The notes: generated by a model not told the origin, from the sequence alone. Counted from the first letter of the stretch, positions 25,583 to 34,992 are shown. The stretch: 64,000 bases of DNA from Paenibacillus tuaregi (GCF_900086655.1 NZ_LT575476.1:146503-210502); one strand, 5' to 3'. Numbers and translations are program-made.

Positions 25583-25922
25583 ATCGTATAAGCAGGTAAG
25601 CGAGCCGAGAGCATGGGCTTATGTGCTCTTGGGGGGACTGCTGGAGATCGTGTGGGCAAGCGGGTTCAAATATGAGGCCATTCCTGGCCTTATCGTTCTT
25701 GGCGCCGTGTTGGCAAGCTTTGAGTTAATTGTTCGGGCAACCAGAACATTGCCGGTTGGAACGGTATATGCCGTATTTACAGGAATCGGAACTTTGGGCA
25801 CGACGATGATGGAAGTCTTGCTGTCTGGCGGAGCGATTAGCCTAGAGAGGATTGCTTTCATTTTATTGTTGTTAGCCTGCATCATTGCATTGAAATTGTC
25901 GGGAAAAGGAAGTGAGGCTTGA
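25572..25922 (+). CDS. SMR-family efflux subunit A
   Basis: 116 residues with four membrane helices. GGLLEIVWASGFKY holds the key membrane Glu of the SMR family. TLPVGTVYAVFTGIGTLGT is the family signature. It overlaps the MerR gene before it and the second SMR gene after it by ATGA-type junctions, so both subunits would be made together, as in the hetero-dimeric YkkCD and EbrAB pumps. Has an N-terminal extra stretch of 14 residues. Confidence 0.93.
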   Translation: MTAKSYKQVSEPRAWAYVLLGGLLEIVWASGFKYEAIPGLIVLGAVLASFELIVRATRTLPVGTVYAVFTGIGTLGTTMMEVLLSGGAISLERIAFILLLLACIIALKLSGKGSEA

Positions 25923-26236
25923 TGGACTGGATGTTGCTTATTGCGGCGGGTCTGTTGGAGATTGTCGGGGTAATCGGCATTAAACGCGTAGCAAAGGATT
26001 ATAATTGGACTAATAATATCATTCTTATAGGCGGGTTCGTCCTCAGCTTCCAGCTGCTAATCAGAGCTATGGAGACCATCCCGCTGGCGACAGCTTATGC
26101 GGTTTGGACGGGGATTGGGTCAGTGGGAGCTGCCATTGTTGGAATGATCTTTTTTAAGGAATCAAAAAGCTGGCTTCGTATCGGCTCTATCTTGGGAATT
26201 ATCTTTGCTGTTATTGGGTTAAAGATGGTTGGTTAA
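25919..26236 (+). CDS. SMR-family efflux subunit B
   Basis: 105 residues, four helices. AAGLLEIVGVIGIKRV carries the essential Glu and TIPLATAYAVWTGIGSVGA the signature. Its start overlaps the end of subunit A. Both subunits probably insert with opposite orientation and export cationic drugs or guanidinium-like compounds with protons. Confidence 0.93.
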   Translation: MMDWMLLIAAGLLEIVGVIGIKRVAKDYNWTNNIILIGGFVLSFQLLIRAMETIPLATAYAVWTGIGSVGAAIVGMIFFKESKSWLRIGSILGIIFAVIGLKMVG

Positions 26237-26286
26237 TATGGGGTGCCAATTGTTGTTTTTAAACAAGTCGTCGGGCACTCGGGATA

Positions 26287-26318
26287 GTAAGCCAGCCATA
26301 ATAGCTGGCTTACTTGTA
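26287..26318. terminator. Terminator between convergent genes
   Basis: Perfect GTAAGCCAGC / GCTGGCTTAC hairpin with 7-base loop, followed by TTGTAT. Confidence 0.75.
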
Positions 26319-26323
26319 TATCC

Positions 26324-27460
26324 TCAAGCTTCATTTATCCCAAGTTCGCTCCCCCCAGTCATCCTCACCTTCTCCCCCGTCCGCGCTGAAATCTCAATAG
26401 TATCGATCAACCGATGCAGCGCCGAAGCACTATAAAAATCAGGCGTACCAGCTGTACCCGTCAGGATATCCTTCGCAAAAGATTGATGTGCCCGAAACAC
26501 GTTGGTAAAAGGGGACTTTTCCTGATCCTCCTTGACCACGATGAAGTCATCAGGCTGGCTGGTGGCGATGGATTGGGGGGAATCATACTTAGCCACCGAT
26601 ACATGCAGTCGTCCATACTGAGGGTGTCCGATGGATTGATTCTGGCCCAATCGAATGACTCCGTGTTCTCCTTGAATTTCCAATAGAAATTGAGGGTAGG
26701 CTCCTCCCTGCAGATGCACGGCGATCGGTATGTTGGCATTAAGCTTGCCCTGGATCAGGTACTGATCCGCGGTGTTCTTCTCGATTTTGGCGTCACTCTC
26801 TATGATGCGGGCTTCGGTATAATGGGTATGATGGCTTGCTTGAACTTCGGTGAACTGTCCAAAGATGAACGTTACAATGTCCAAGGCATGTCCTCCGTTG
26901 ATGCTGAGCAGGGTTGCCCCATTCTTGTTATCTAAAATATAACTGCTGCCCTGATCCACCCAGTTGCCCTTAGCCTGTGTAGACACCTTCATATGGACCG
27001 ATAGAATCTTTCCGAACTCTTGGTTATCTATCATTTGCTTCACAAGCTGCACTTCTTCGGATTGCCGAGACTGCAGACCAATCACATGCCGGATTGGCGA
27101 ATGCCGGAGTTCTTCCATAATCGAATGGACTTCCTCAAGATTTGCAGCCAGCGGCCATTCGCAGTAAACATGTTTCTGGGCCTGGATGGTGTCCAGTACG
27201 ATCTGTTTGTGATACGGAGCTTTTACACTGACAATAACCATATCGACCTGATCGGACTCCAGCATCTTGGAATAATCATCATAGGCCTCCACAGCGCCAA
27301 TTTCTTGAGCGGCTTCCTGGGCGGAGGTCAACTTGGTTGTGGCAACGGCGGTGATTTGGTGATGTCGGCTTTGAAGCAAAGCCGGAATATGTGTGGAACT
27401 GGCCCACCGGTTGCGCAAGGACCCTCCGATAATGCCTACTTTTAGACGTTGTTCACTCAT
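26324..27460 (-). CDS. Gfo/Idh/MocA-family oxidoreductase
   Basis: 378 residues from ATG 27460, with GGGGAGGG seven bases before; an earlier start at 27514 lacks one. N-terminal Rossmann motif GIIGGSLRNRW, then HVYCEWPLAANLEE, the Gfo EKP motif here as CEWP. The usual catalytic Lys (EKP) is replaced by Trp, so the chemistry may differ from sugar dehydrogenases; relatives related to Gal80-like proteins also have this pattern. Cytosolic. Divergent from a LysR gene. Confidence 0.88.
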   Translation of the reverse strand: MSEQRLKVGIIGGSLRNRWASSTHIPALLQSRHHQITAVATTKLTSAQEAAQEIGAVEAYDDYSKMLESDQVDMVIVSVKAPYHKQIVLDTIQAQKHVYCEWPLAANLEEVHSIMEELRHSPIRHVIGLQSRQSEEVQLVKQMIDNQEFGKILSVHMKVSTQAKGNWVDQGSSYILDNKNGATLLSINGGHALDIVTFIFGQFTEVQASHHTHYTEARIIESDAKIEKNTADQYLIQGKLNANIPIAVHLQGGAYPQFLLEIQGEHGVIRLGQNQSIGHPQYGRLHVSVAKYDSPQSIATSQPDDFIVVKEDQEKSPFTNVFRAHQSFAKDILTGTAGTPDFYSASALHRLIDTIEISARTGEKVRMTGGSELGINEA

Positions 27461-27529
27461 AACAGTCCCTCCCCTTATTTTCTCAACAGCAGTATAATAC
27501 GTAATATATATCATTAAAAATGTTTAAAT

Positions 27530-27545
27530 TTGATACACATATCAA
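27530..27545. promoter_or_regulatory. Palindrome in divergent promoter region
   Basis: TTGATA-CACA-TATCAA, a perfect inverted repeat with T...A ends as in LysR boxes, 28 bases before the LysR gene and 70 before the oxidoreductase. Confidence 0.6.
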
Positions 27546-27572
27546 TATTTAAGATGGGAGAAGAATGAGGTC

Positions 27573-28412
27573 ATGGATATTGAAAATATGAGAGCTTTTG
27601 TCGCGGTGGCCGAGCATCAGAGTATCTCCTTGGCTGCGAAGGAGCTGCATCAGCTGCAATCGAACATGACCGCCAAAATTAAAAAAATCGAACATGAATT
27701 CAATAAAGAGCTATTCTACCGGAGACCCAGAGGGATGGAGTTGAACGGGGACGGGGAGAAGCTCTATGCCCAGTTCAAGAAGATCATCTCCATGTGGGAA
27801 GAGACCCGTACGTTGATGAGTGAGGAAAGTCCGGTGCTGAAGCTTGGACTCATGGGGAGTAAACATCCAAACCATTTCGATCAGGCCATGCGGAACTTGT
27901 ATCAGAAATACAAGGATTTGAAGATGACCATTCGAACAGGAAGTACGACCAAGATTGAGGAGGATCTTGCAAGCGGGGTGATCGACATTGGTTTTCTGGT
28001 TGGAAAAATGGACCATGCAGCCCTCCATTACAGGAAATATGGCACCGAAAAATTGGTCTTGGTTGGCAAGCATGCGGAGAGACCTCTTCAGGAAATTTTA
28101 GAGTGTGAGAATCTGATTATTTCCTCTCAGAACTGTTATTACAAGAAGATCATCGACCAGTTACTCGAAGACCATAATATATCCAGGTCTGATTATGTGG
28201 AAATAGCCGCTTTGGATTCGATGATTACGATGTGTCAGCTGGGTATGGGGGTAACGCTGCTGCCGGAGGCCGATATGGGCAAGTTAGGGATCGGTAAGTA
28301 TAGAGAGACCGGATTCAGCTACTGTGAAATTGAAAAATATATTTGTTACAGAAAAAATCATAAAATTACGGGAATCGAGCAGCAGTTGATTAATATGATC
28401 GTTACCGTATAG
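27573..28412 (+). CDS. LysR-family transcriptional regulator
   Basis: 279 residues. N-terminal HTH (MRAFVAVAEHQSISLAAKELHQLQSNMTAKIKKIEHEF) and an effector domain starting about residue 88 (LKLGLMGSKHP). Probably controls itself and the divergent oxidoreductase through the palindrome between them. The effector is unknown. AGAAGAATGAGGTC lies before the ATG. Confidence 0.9.
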   Translation: MDIENMRAFVAVAEHQSISLAAKELHQLQSNMTAKIKKIEHEFNKELFYRRPRGMELNGDGEKLYAQFKKIISMWEETRTLMSEESPVLKLGLMGSKHPNHFDQAMRNLYQKYKDLKMTIRTGSTTKIEEDLASGVIDIGFLVGKMDHAALHYRKYGTEKLVLVGKHAERPLQEILECENLIISSQNCYYKKIIDQLLEDHNISRSDYVEIAALDSMITMCQLGMGVTLLPEADMGKLGIGKYRETGFSYCEIEKYICYRKNHKITGIEQQLINMIVTV

Positions 28413-28439
28413 GGAAGACGTTCGATTTTTAAGTTCAAG

Positions 28440-28615
28440 ATTAGATACAGATTAGATACGGTGAATTTTAGAATTGCCAATAGGCAATAGTGTGAAATGA
28501 TTATGGAGAAGCAAAGCGTTCGCCTTTGTGACTGGACTTCTACCTTATAAATTCAATTCAAGAAGTCTGGGAACAACAGCGATCGGAAGAACATTTCACA
28601 CGGCTGTCTTACTTG
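28440..28615 (+). repeat. Palindromic intergenic repeat, copy R3
   Basis: Contains TGTGAAATGATTATGGAGAAGC and GCGTTCGCCTTTGTG, shared with R1 and R2. It also closes on itself: GTGTGAAATG (28490) pairs with CATTTCACAC (28593), and inner GGACTTCT (28534) with AGAAGTCT (28562). No gene is visible in it. Confidence 0.75.
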
Positions 28616-28624
28616 TAATTCAAT

Positions 28625-28828
28625 TTATATAAAATGAACTTTAAAAAATTAACAATCTCAGCTTCGATCCCGAGTGATTCTGAAGAAGCGGAGCGTCCAC
28701 CTTTGTCCCCGAAATGCCTCTACTTGGATATCTAGTTCAAGCATTTCGGAGACAACAGTGGCCTTAAAGAACACTTGGCATCGCAGCGCTCTATAAGGGT
28801 ACCTTCATAAGTTCATTTTATTTATATA
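28625..28828. repeat. MITE-like palindromic element R4
   Basis: About 204 bp bounded by inverted ends: AAAATGAACTT near 28632 and AAGTTCATTTT at 28809, extended by TATA-rich tails. Inside, CCGAAATGC pairs with GCATTTCGG, and a diverged GAAGAAGCGGAGCGTCC.CCTTTGT block resembles R1 and R3. It fills the space right before the response regulator, so its end may supply promoter sequence. Confidence 0.65.
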
Positions 28829-28864
28829 TTAATTATTCTTAAAACAACAGTTAGGGTGACTGAG

Positions 28865-29548
28865 ATGAAGATTTTATTAGTCGAAGATGATCGAACGATC
28901 GCGTCTGGTCTGGAATATTCGCTGCAGCAGGATCAATTTTCCACCGTCCTTTGTTATGATGCTGCTTCTGCTAGAAAGGTGCTGGATGACGAACTAGATC
29001 AACTCGCTTTATGTTTGTTTGATTTATCGCTTCCGGATGGGAGCGGTTATGATTTGTGCAGAATGGTCAAAGAGCGGAGTGATATTCCGGTCATTTTCTT
29101 AACGGCAATCGATGATGAGGTCAATGTGGTTATGGGGCTGGATATGGGGGCCGACGATTACATTACGAAGCCTTTCCGTATTCGTGAGCTTCTCTCGCGG
29201 ATCAAATCTGTCCTGCGGAGATACCATAAGCCGTCACAGTCCAAACCATTCATTGATTTGCACAATGTCCGCATTAATACGCTGGAAGGTAAAGTGTATA
29301 AGAACGGGGCTGAAGTATCGTTGACCGCGTTAGAGTACCGCTTATTGCTGATTTTTGCCAACCATATTGGACAGGTTCTATCAAGAAATCAGCTTCTGGA
29401 GCAGATTTGGGATGTGGCCGGTGATTTCGTGAACGACAATACACTAACCGTGTATATTAAACGGCTGAGAGAGAAGTTAGAGGATGATCCGCAGCAGCCG
29501 GCGATAATCAGGACCGTACGGGGTTTGGGATATAAGGTGGGGGATTAG
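28865..29548 (+). CDS. OmpR-family response regulator
   Basis: 227 residues from ATG 28865 with AGGGTGA before it (a GTG nine bases earlier lies inside that site). Receiver: EDD at 7-9, Asp53 (LFDLSLPDG), Lys in ITKPFRIRE. Winged-helix output with LTALEYRLLLIFANH and VYIKRLREKL. The kinase starts immediately after its stop. It probably binds the spaced repeats at 30572-30600 before the VanZ-like gene. Confidence 0.94.
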   Translation: MKILLVEDDRTIASGLEYSLQQDQFSTVLCYDAASARKVLDDELDQLALCLFDLSLPDGSGYDLCRMVKERSDIPVIFLTAIDDEVNVVMGLDMGADDYITKPFRIRELLSRIKSVLRRYHKPSQSKPFIDLHNVRINTLEGKVYKNGAEVSLTALEYRLLLIFANHIGQVLSRNQLLEQIWDVAGDFVNDNTLTVYIKRLREKLEDDPQQPAIIRTVRGLGYKVGD

Positions 29549-30550
29549 ATGCTGCGTAATCGGGAGATTCAAATTTTGTTGGCCGTCATGGGCTCGATCG
29601 GTATAACGGCGGCCGCAGCTGCTGCCTTCTTTTCGTCCGTCGCGGCGATATTTGTCTTCGTTGTATCCATGCTGTTTGGGGGCAGCATTCTGGTATTCAC
29701 GGGTTGGAGATATCGCGAGCTGGAGAAGCTCTCCGCCTATTTACGTCAGGTTAGCAGCGGCAACTATTCCCTGGACGTTCGTGATAATCAGGAAGGCGAG
29801 CTTAGCATTCTGAAGAATGATATTTATAAAATGACACTCATGCTATCGGAGCAGCGGTCGCTTCTACAGCGGGATAAAATGAAACTGACCGATGCCATTT
29901 CCGACATCTCTCATCAGCTCAAAACACCGCTTACCTCGATGACGGTCATGGCGGATTTGTTAAGCAGCCCTGATCTGCCGCCAGCCAAAAGATCAGAGTT
30001 CACCCACAATATCCGTATCCAGTTGGAGCGGATTGATTGGCTCGTCTCTTCTTTACTAAAGCTCTCCAAAATCGACGCACAGACCATCCAGTTCAAACAG
30101 GATCAAATTTCGGTGAAAAGGCTTATCCAGAAGGCATTAGAGCCGGTTCTTATTCCGATGGATATTAAGGAACAGACGGTTTCGATTCAGGGTGATGACC
30201 ATGTCTCTTTTGTGGGCGACTTCAATTGGACGGCAGAAGCTATCATCAATATTTTGAAAAACGCCGTGGAGCACACGGATCAAGGCGGGAGTATCAACAT
30301 TTCTTTTTCAGAAAATGCACTGTTTACAGAAATTGTGATCACCGATAACGGAAAAGGCATTCCCAAGGAGGACTTGCCGTATATTTTCAAACGTTTCTAT
30401 AGAGGGAAGAATGCTGGCGAGGGGAGCATTGGGATTGGTCTTGCCATGGCCCACAGCATTATTGCCAGCCAGAACGGTGTGATCGATGTAACGAGCGACA
30501 GCCAGCAGGGCACGGAGTTTCGGATTAAGCTGTATAAACAAGTGATTTAA
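29549..30550 (+). CDS. Sensor histidine kinase
   Basis: 333 residues. Two N-terminal membrane helices with almost no loop between, a HAMP-like linker, HisKA with DISHQLKTPLTS (His122) and HATPase with NILKNAVEHT, GKGIP and IGIGLAMAHS. The lack of an external domain suggests sensing within the membrane or through a partner transporter, as in kinases next to ABC peptide-resistance pumps; here the pump is encoded at 31677-34948. Confidence 0.93.
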   Translation: MLRNREIQILLAVMGSIGITAAAAAAFFSSVAAIFVFVVSMLFGGSILVFTGWRYRELEKLSAYLRQVSSGNYSLDVRDNQEGELSILKNDIYKMTLMLSEQRSLLQRDKMKLTDAISDISHQLKTPLTSMTVMADLLSSPDLPPAKRSEFTHNIRIQLERIDWLVSSLLKLSKIDAQTIQFKQDQISVKRLIQKALEPVLIPMDIKEQTVSIQGDDHVSFVGDFNWTAEAIINILKNAVEHTDQGGSINISFSENALFTEIVITDNGKGIPKEDLPYIFKRFYRGKNAGEGSIGIGLAMAHSIIASQNGVIDVTSDSQQGTEFRIKLYKQVI

Positions 30551-30571
30551 CCAACCATAAGTGACTAAACT

Positions 30572-30614
30572 GTCACCTTCATAGTCACCTGAGAGTCATT
30601 TTAGACATATAAAA
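30572..30614 (+). promoter_or_regulatory. Regulator repeats and promoter before the VanZ-ABC genes
   Basis: GTCACC (30572), GTCACC (30584) and GTCATT (30595) are direct repeats 12 and 11 bases apart, the helical phasing used by OmpR-type regulators. A TATAAA -10-like box follows at about 30609. Confidence 0.55.
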
Positions 30615-30648
30615 TGATATTCATCAGATGAACGATGGAGGTAAGACG

Positions 30649-31503
30649 ATGGATTCAAAGCAGCAACGAAAAACTATTTTCACTATCACGATATTCTACA
30701 CCCTCTTTATTCTTTATTTTTTGTTTTTCGCTTTCGGCAGAGTAGGTAAGGCAGGTCTAATCAAGGAGTACACCTTTATTTTTTTACCGGAGGATTTCTT
30801 CAGGATGCCAAGCCTATCTGATCTTCTACATCCTACGGTGATGGATTTGGTGGGACTCGGGAACATCGCAGCCTTCATTCCTTTTGGCATATTGATTCCG
30901 CTATTATATCGGACTAACTTTGTTCGCTTTATGGCCTTGTTCATTTTGTCCATTCTCGTGATTGAGACCATTCAGGCCCTAACTTTCCTCGGCAGCTTCG
31001 ACATGAACGACGTCATACAGAACTCAATAGGCGCAGCCATCGGATTCGGGGCGTACAAGCTTGGCTTTCGTACCCAAAATATCTGGAGAAATATCGCTGC
31101 AACGGGCATTTCCGGTATGGTCTTGATGCTTGGGGTGTGGGGGGTCTTCGGAGTGCTTGACCAAGTGTTCACCAAAGACATGGGCCCTTTTGTGGCGATC
31201 AACGAATTGAAGGATAGTGCTGGAAGTATAGCAACAGCAACTAAACCGTCCAGTCTTAAGATTGGCGGTCAAGACGTGAAACCCAAATATAATGTATACA
31301 GCACCGAAGGTAAAAACAAGAAAACGTATACATATTCGTTAGACAATAAGGAGGAAGTATATTTTTTCTTGAATTATGGAATTCCCGATGGAAAGGAACT
31401 GCGTGGCAGCATCAGGATTACCGTTGATGGAGAAGAGTTCTTTTCTATATCTGCAGAAGGCCAGCGCCAAGAGCCAGCTATGAGCTCAATTTACCTCTCC
31501 TAG
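30649..31503 (+). CDS. VanZ-like membrane protein, cut by in-frame TAG
   Basis: 284 residues from ATG 30649, with GGAGG seven bases before. The N-terminal 170 residues are a VanZ-like fold: LVGLGNIAAFIPFGILIPLLY and IETIQALTFLGSFDMNDVIQNSIGA are its signatures. VanZ relatives can give glycopeptide resistance; others act in the envelope. A soluble outer part follows. The frame stops at TAG 31501 but stays open for 27 further codons (AKELTITIEGN...) to TAA 31585-31587 with normal codon use, so the last strand seems lost by a CAG-to-TAG type change. Confidence 0.85.
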   Translation: MDSKQQRKTIFTITIFYTLFILYFLFFAFGRVGKAGLIKEYTFIFLPEDFFRMPSLSDLLHPTVMDLVGLGNIAAFIPFGILIPLLYRTNFVRFMALFILSILVIETIQALTFLGSFDMNDVIQNSIGAAIGFGAYKLGFRTQNIWRNIAATGISGMVLMLGVWGVFGVLDQVFTKDMGPFVAINELKDSAGSIATATKPSSLKIGGQDVKPKYNVYSTEGKNKKTYTYSLDNKEEVYFFLNYGIPDGKELRGSIRITVDGEEFFSISAEGQRQEPAMSSIYLS

Positions 31504-31676
31504 GCCAAGGAGCTTACGATCACCATTGAGGGGAATGAAACCCTATGGGATGTTGGCTTTAGAGAGATGGTATATATCTGGAATTAAGCATTTAGGGAGA
31601 GCCTGATCTTCCGAAGTGAGTTTTGTGTGAAGTCGAATCAGAAGTAATGCTCACAGAACTGTTAGGAGGTATGGCT

Positions 31677-32360
31677 ATGGAGATTTTAAGAATTGAGCAT
31701 CTGTCTAAAATATACGGCACAGGCGAATCCGCGGTGAAGGCGCTTGACGGTGTTTCCTTTTCGGTCCAAAAGGGCGAGTTCGTTGCGATTATTGGCCCGT
31801 CCGGATCGGGGAAATCGACGCTTCTCCACATGCTGGGAGGTGTGGACCGGCCGACTGGCGGCAAAGTCTTCGTAGAGGATACGGACATGTATGACACGGA
31901 CGAAACACAGCTGGCGATCTTCCGGCGCAGACAGATCGGGCTGATCTACCAATTCTATAACTTGATTCCCGTCCTGACGGTGGAAGAGAATATTACGCTG
32001 CCGCTCTTGCTGGATAAACAAAAGGTAGATAAGCAGCTGCTGGACAATCTGGTGAAGACTTTGAATTTGCAGCACCGTTTGAGGCATCTGCCTAATCAAT
32101 TATCCGGCGGGCAGCAGCAAAGGGTCTCAATCGGGAGAGCGGTTATTGGCAGCCCTGCAATCATGCTGGCGGACGAGCCAACCGGGAATTTGGACAGCAA
32201 GAATAGCAAAGAGATCATCGACCTGTTGAAAATGCTGAACAAAACCTTTCAACAGACGCTGATCGTGATTACACACGACGAACGGATCGCTTTGCAAGCC
32301 GACAGGATCATCTCTATTGAAGACGGAAGGATTGCCAAAGACGAGGTGATCCGTCCATGA
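31677..32360 (+). CDS. ABC transporter ATPase (MacB/BceA-type)
   Basis: 227 residues from ATG 31677, with AGGAGG seven bases before. Walker A GPSGSGKST (40-48), Q-loop, LSGGQQQR signature, Walker B IMLADEPTGNLD and the His switch (VITHD) are intact. This is the small stand-alone ATPase that works with FtsX-type permeases in peptide or lipid export and sensing. It overlaps the permease by four bases. Confidence 0.95.
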   Translation: MEILRIEHLSKIYGTGESAVKALDGVSFSVQKGEFVAIIGPSGSGKSTLLHMLGGVDRPTGGKVFVEDTDMYDTDETQLAIFRRRQIGLIYQFYNLIPVLTVEENITLPLLLDKQKVDKQLLDNLVKTLNLQHRLRHLPNQLSGGQQQRVSIGRAVIGSPAIMLADEPTGNLDSKNSKEIIDLLKMLNKTFQQTLIVITHDERIALQADRIISIEDGRIAKDEVIRP

Positions 32361-34948
32361 ATATTGTCAATAAGCTAACGATTCGGCATTTGAAGCAGAA
32401 TAAGAAGCGAACGCTTGTAACGATCATAGGTGTTATCATTTCGGTTGCCATGGTGACGGCCGTTTCAACGCTAGGGTTTTCTTTTTTGGATTTGATGAAA
32501 AGGCAGACCATGATCGAGAACGGGGACTGGCACGTTCTGTATAGAGATGTAAACAAGGGGCAGCTTGCAGCGATCCAGAATGATGGGGCAACCGGGACGG
32601 TTGCGGTCTCTAGGGATCTTGGCTATGCCCCTTTTGAAGGGGGACAAATCAGCAGCAGGCCGTATTTGTTCATCAAGGAGTATAATACCCAAGGTTTCAC
32701 CCAATTTGGGGTTGTACCAAGCAAGGGCCGTCTTCCGCAGACAGACAAGGAAGTTGTTATCTCGGAAGCTCTTGCATCGAACGCAAAAGTAAAGTATGAA
32801 ATCGGGGATCGTCTAACCCTGAATGTCGGGGAACGATTTGAGGATGGCAGCAATCAACCGTTGAATCAGACCCAACCACTGCGTATGACGGACGACAAAC
32901 TGACCGAAACCCTCCAGAATAAGAAGATAAGGCAGTACACGGTGGTAGGCTTTATCAAACGTCCCGTGTGGGAACCGGCTTGGGCCCCGGGTTACACCCT
33001 TATTAGTTATGCCGATGAGAACATGATGGGGGCGAACGACCGGGTCGATGCGGCAGTTGAGCTGGGTAAGGTAAACCGTTCCTTGTTCACTCATGCGGAG
33101 AACTTGGCTAAGCAGAACAACATCAAATCCGTAGAGTTTAATCACGATTTGCTTCATTATTATGGTGTGTCGAAAAGCGGGGCTACGAACAGCACGCTGA
33201 TCTCCCTATCGGCCATCATTATGGTAGTCATTATGGTGGGTTCAGTATCGCTCATCTATAATGCTTTTGCGATCTCCGTCTCGGAGCGTTCCCGCCATTT
33301 AGGGATGCTTGCGAGTGTGGGGGCTACGAGAAGGCAGAAGAGGAATTCGGTGTTCTTCGAAGGGGTCGTCATTGGCCTGATCAGCATTCCGATTGGGGTA
33401 ATATGCGGGCTTGCCGGGACTGGGGTTACTTTTATATTCATTAACTCCATGATCCAGGGGGCATTAGGGGTTACGGAAAAACTGACAATGATCATTACAC
33501 CGATATCCGTCTTGATTGCCTGTGCGGTTTCCATGCTGACGATTTTCATTTCGACCTATCTCCCCGCTGTAAAAGCGTCCAGGATCTCCGCCATGGATGC
33601 GATCCGCCAGACCGATGATATAAAGCTTACGGGCAAAGCGGTAAGAACATCAAAGCTCATTCGCAAGCTCTTCGGGATCGAAGGGGAGATCGGTCTGAAG
33701 AATCTGAAAAGAAACAAGCGGAGATATCATGCCACGGTCTTTTCGCTCGTCATCAGCATCGTCCTGTTTCTGACGGTATCCTTCTTTACATCCAGTCTGA
33801 AGCAGTCGCTGGATCTCTCGGGGGAAGGTGTCAACTGCGATATTCAAGTAGCCTACGGAAATGGAAAAAGAATAGACGACCGGCTGTTACAGTCGATTAC
33901 ATCCTTTGAAGGTGTGACCGAATACAGCGAGATTCACGAGTTCTATAAGAAGGCTTTGGTCGAGGAATCTTCCATTGCGGATGAATTGCAAGAGACGGTC
34001 AAGAAGGATCAGGGTAACCTTCAGAATGGGAAATATCCTTACGACATGAAGATCCATGCGTTAAATGATGCGAATCTGCGAGCCTATGCCAAAGCGGTCG
34101 GCGCTGATTACAAGCAGTTAATAGACCCGAATCATCCCGCTGCCATCGTGCTGGATACGATTCATTATAAAGATATGAATACAGGCAAGTATGTTCAAAC
34201 GAAGGCCATTCATGCAAAAGTCGGCCAAAGCTTCGACTTGGTTGAAACTGATGAGAACACAGGGGAAGAGACGAGTGCAGGCCAAGTGACCGTTGCAGCT
34301 TTGACCGATCAAGCTCCTATGGGATTGGAACCAGTAGGCGTAGGTGGGTTAAATCTCATCGTCTCGGAACAAGTTATGAACCAGTGGGTAAAGGGTAAAA
34401 GCGCGGAACCCGTACAGACCTATCTCTATCTGAACAGCACAGAGCCTTTGAAGACACAGCAGGACATCGAAGAAATGAAAGAGGCGGGGCTGCAGGTTTA
34501 TAATGTGTTTCAAGTGAGAAAAAACGATGAACAGAAAGTTCTTTTACTGTCTGTTTTTTCTTATGGATTTATCGTGTTAATCTCAGCGATTTCTATTGCG
34601 AATATTTTTAATACAATTTCTACGGGCATCTCCCTACGAAAGCGGGAATTCGCCATGCTGAAATCGGTTGGAATGACGCCTAAGGGCTTTGCCAAAATGA
34701 TGAACTACGAGAGTATTTTCTATGGGGCGAAGTCCCTGCTGTTTGGGCTTCCTATCAGCATCGCCGTCATGTATATGATCTATAGGGCATGGGCGAACAA
34801 ATTCAGCTACCAGTTTGCCCTTCCTTGGATGAGCATCCTTACTGCCATTGCCGCGGTATTTCTCATGGTTGGCTCGGCTATGTTATATTCCAGCACGAAA
34901 GTGAAGAAGGAGAACATTATCCATGCGTTAAAGCAGGAGAGTATATAA
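32357..34948 (+). CDS. FtsX-type ABC permease with two outer domains
   Basis: 863 residues, about eight membrane helices in two blocks. One helix (20-42), an outer domain of about 220 residues, three helices (275-410), one helix (about 465), a second outer domain, and three final helices. Each block carries the FtsX motif (SVSERSRHLGMLASVGATRRQ and SLRKREFAMLKSVGMTPKG). It probably uses ATP-driven motion to remove or release peptides or lipids from the membrane surface. With RR, HK and ATPase upstream it forms a stress-sensing export module. Confidence 0.92.
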   Translation: MNIVNKLTIRHLKQNKKRTLVTIIGVIISVAMVTAVSTLGFSFLDLMKRQTMIENGDWHVLYRDVNKGQLAAIQNDGATGTVAVSRDLGYAPFEGGQISSRPYLFIKEYNTQGFTQFGVVPSKGRLPQTDKEVVISEALASNAKVKYEIGDRLTLNVGERFEDGSNQPLNQTQPLRMTDDKLTETLQNKKIRQYTVVGFIKRPVWEPAWAPGYTLISYADENMMGANDRVDAAVELGKVNRSLFTHAENLAKQNNIKSVEFNHDLLHYYGVSKSGATNSTLISLSAIIMVVIMVGSVSLIYNAFAISVSERSRHLGMLASVGATRRQKRNSVFFEGVVIGLISIPIGVICGLAGTGVTFIFINSMIQGALGVTEKLTMIITPISVLIACAVSMLTIFISTYLPAVKASRISAMDAIRQTDDIKLTGKAVRTSKLIRKLFGIEGEIGLKNLKRNKRRYHATVFSLVISIVLFLTVSFFTSSLKQSLDLSGEGVNCDIQVAYGNGKRIDDRLLQSITSFEGVTEYSEIHEFYKKALVEESSIADELQETVKKDQGNLQNGKYPYDMKIHALNDANLRAYAKAVGADYKQLIDPNHPAAIVLDTIHYKDMNTGKYVQTKAIHAKVGQSFDLVETDENTGEETSAGQVTVAALTDQAPMGLEPVGVGGLNLIVSEQVMNQWVKGKSAEPVQTYLYLNSTEPLKTQQDIEEMKEAGLQVYNVFQVRKNDEQKVLLLSVFSYGFIVLISAISIANIFNTISTGISLRKREFAMLKSVGMTPKGFAKMMNYESIFYGAKSLLFGLPISIAVMYMIYRAWANKFSYQFALPWMSILTAIAAVFLMVGSAMLYSSTKVKKENIIHALKQESI

Positions 34949-34957
34949 AGGGGAACA

Positions 34958-34992
34958 GGCTCTGACTTGGTTAAGTCAGGGCCGTTTTTTTA
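34958..34992 (+). terminator. Terminator after the ABC permease
   Basis: CTGACTT pairs with AAGTCAG in a GC-closed stem (GGC/GCC) followed by seven T. Confidence 0.88.
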
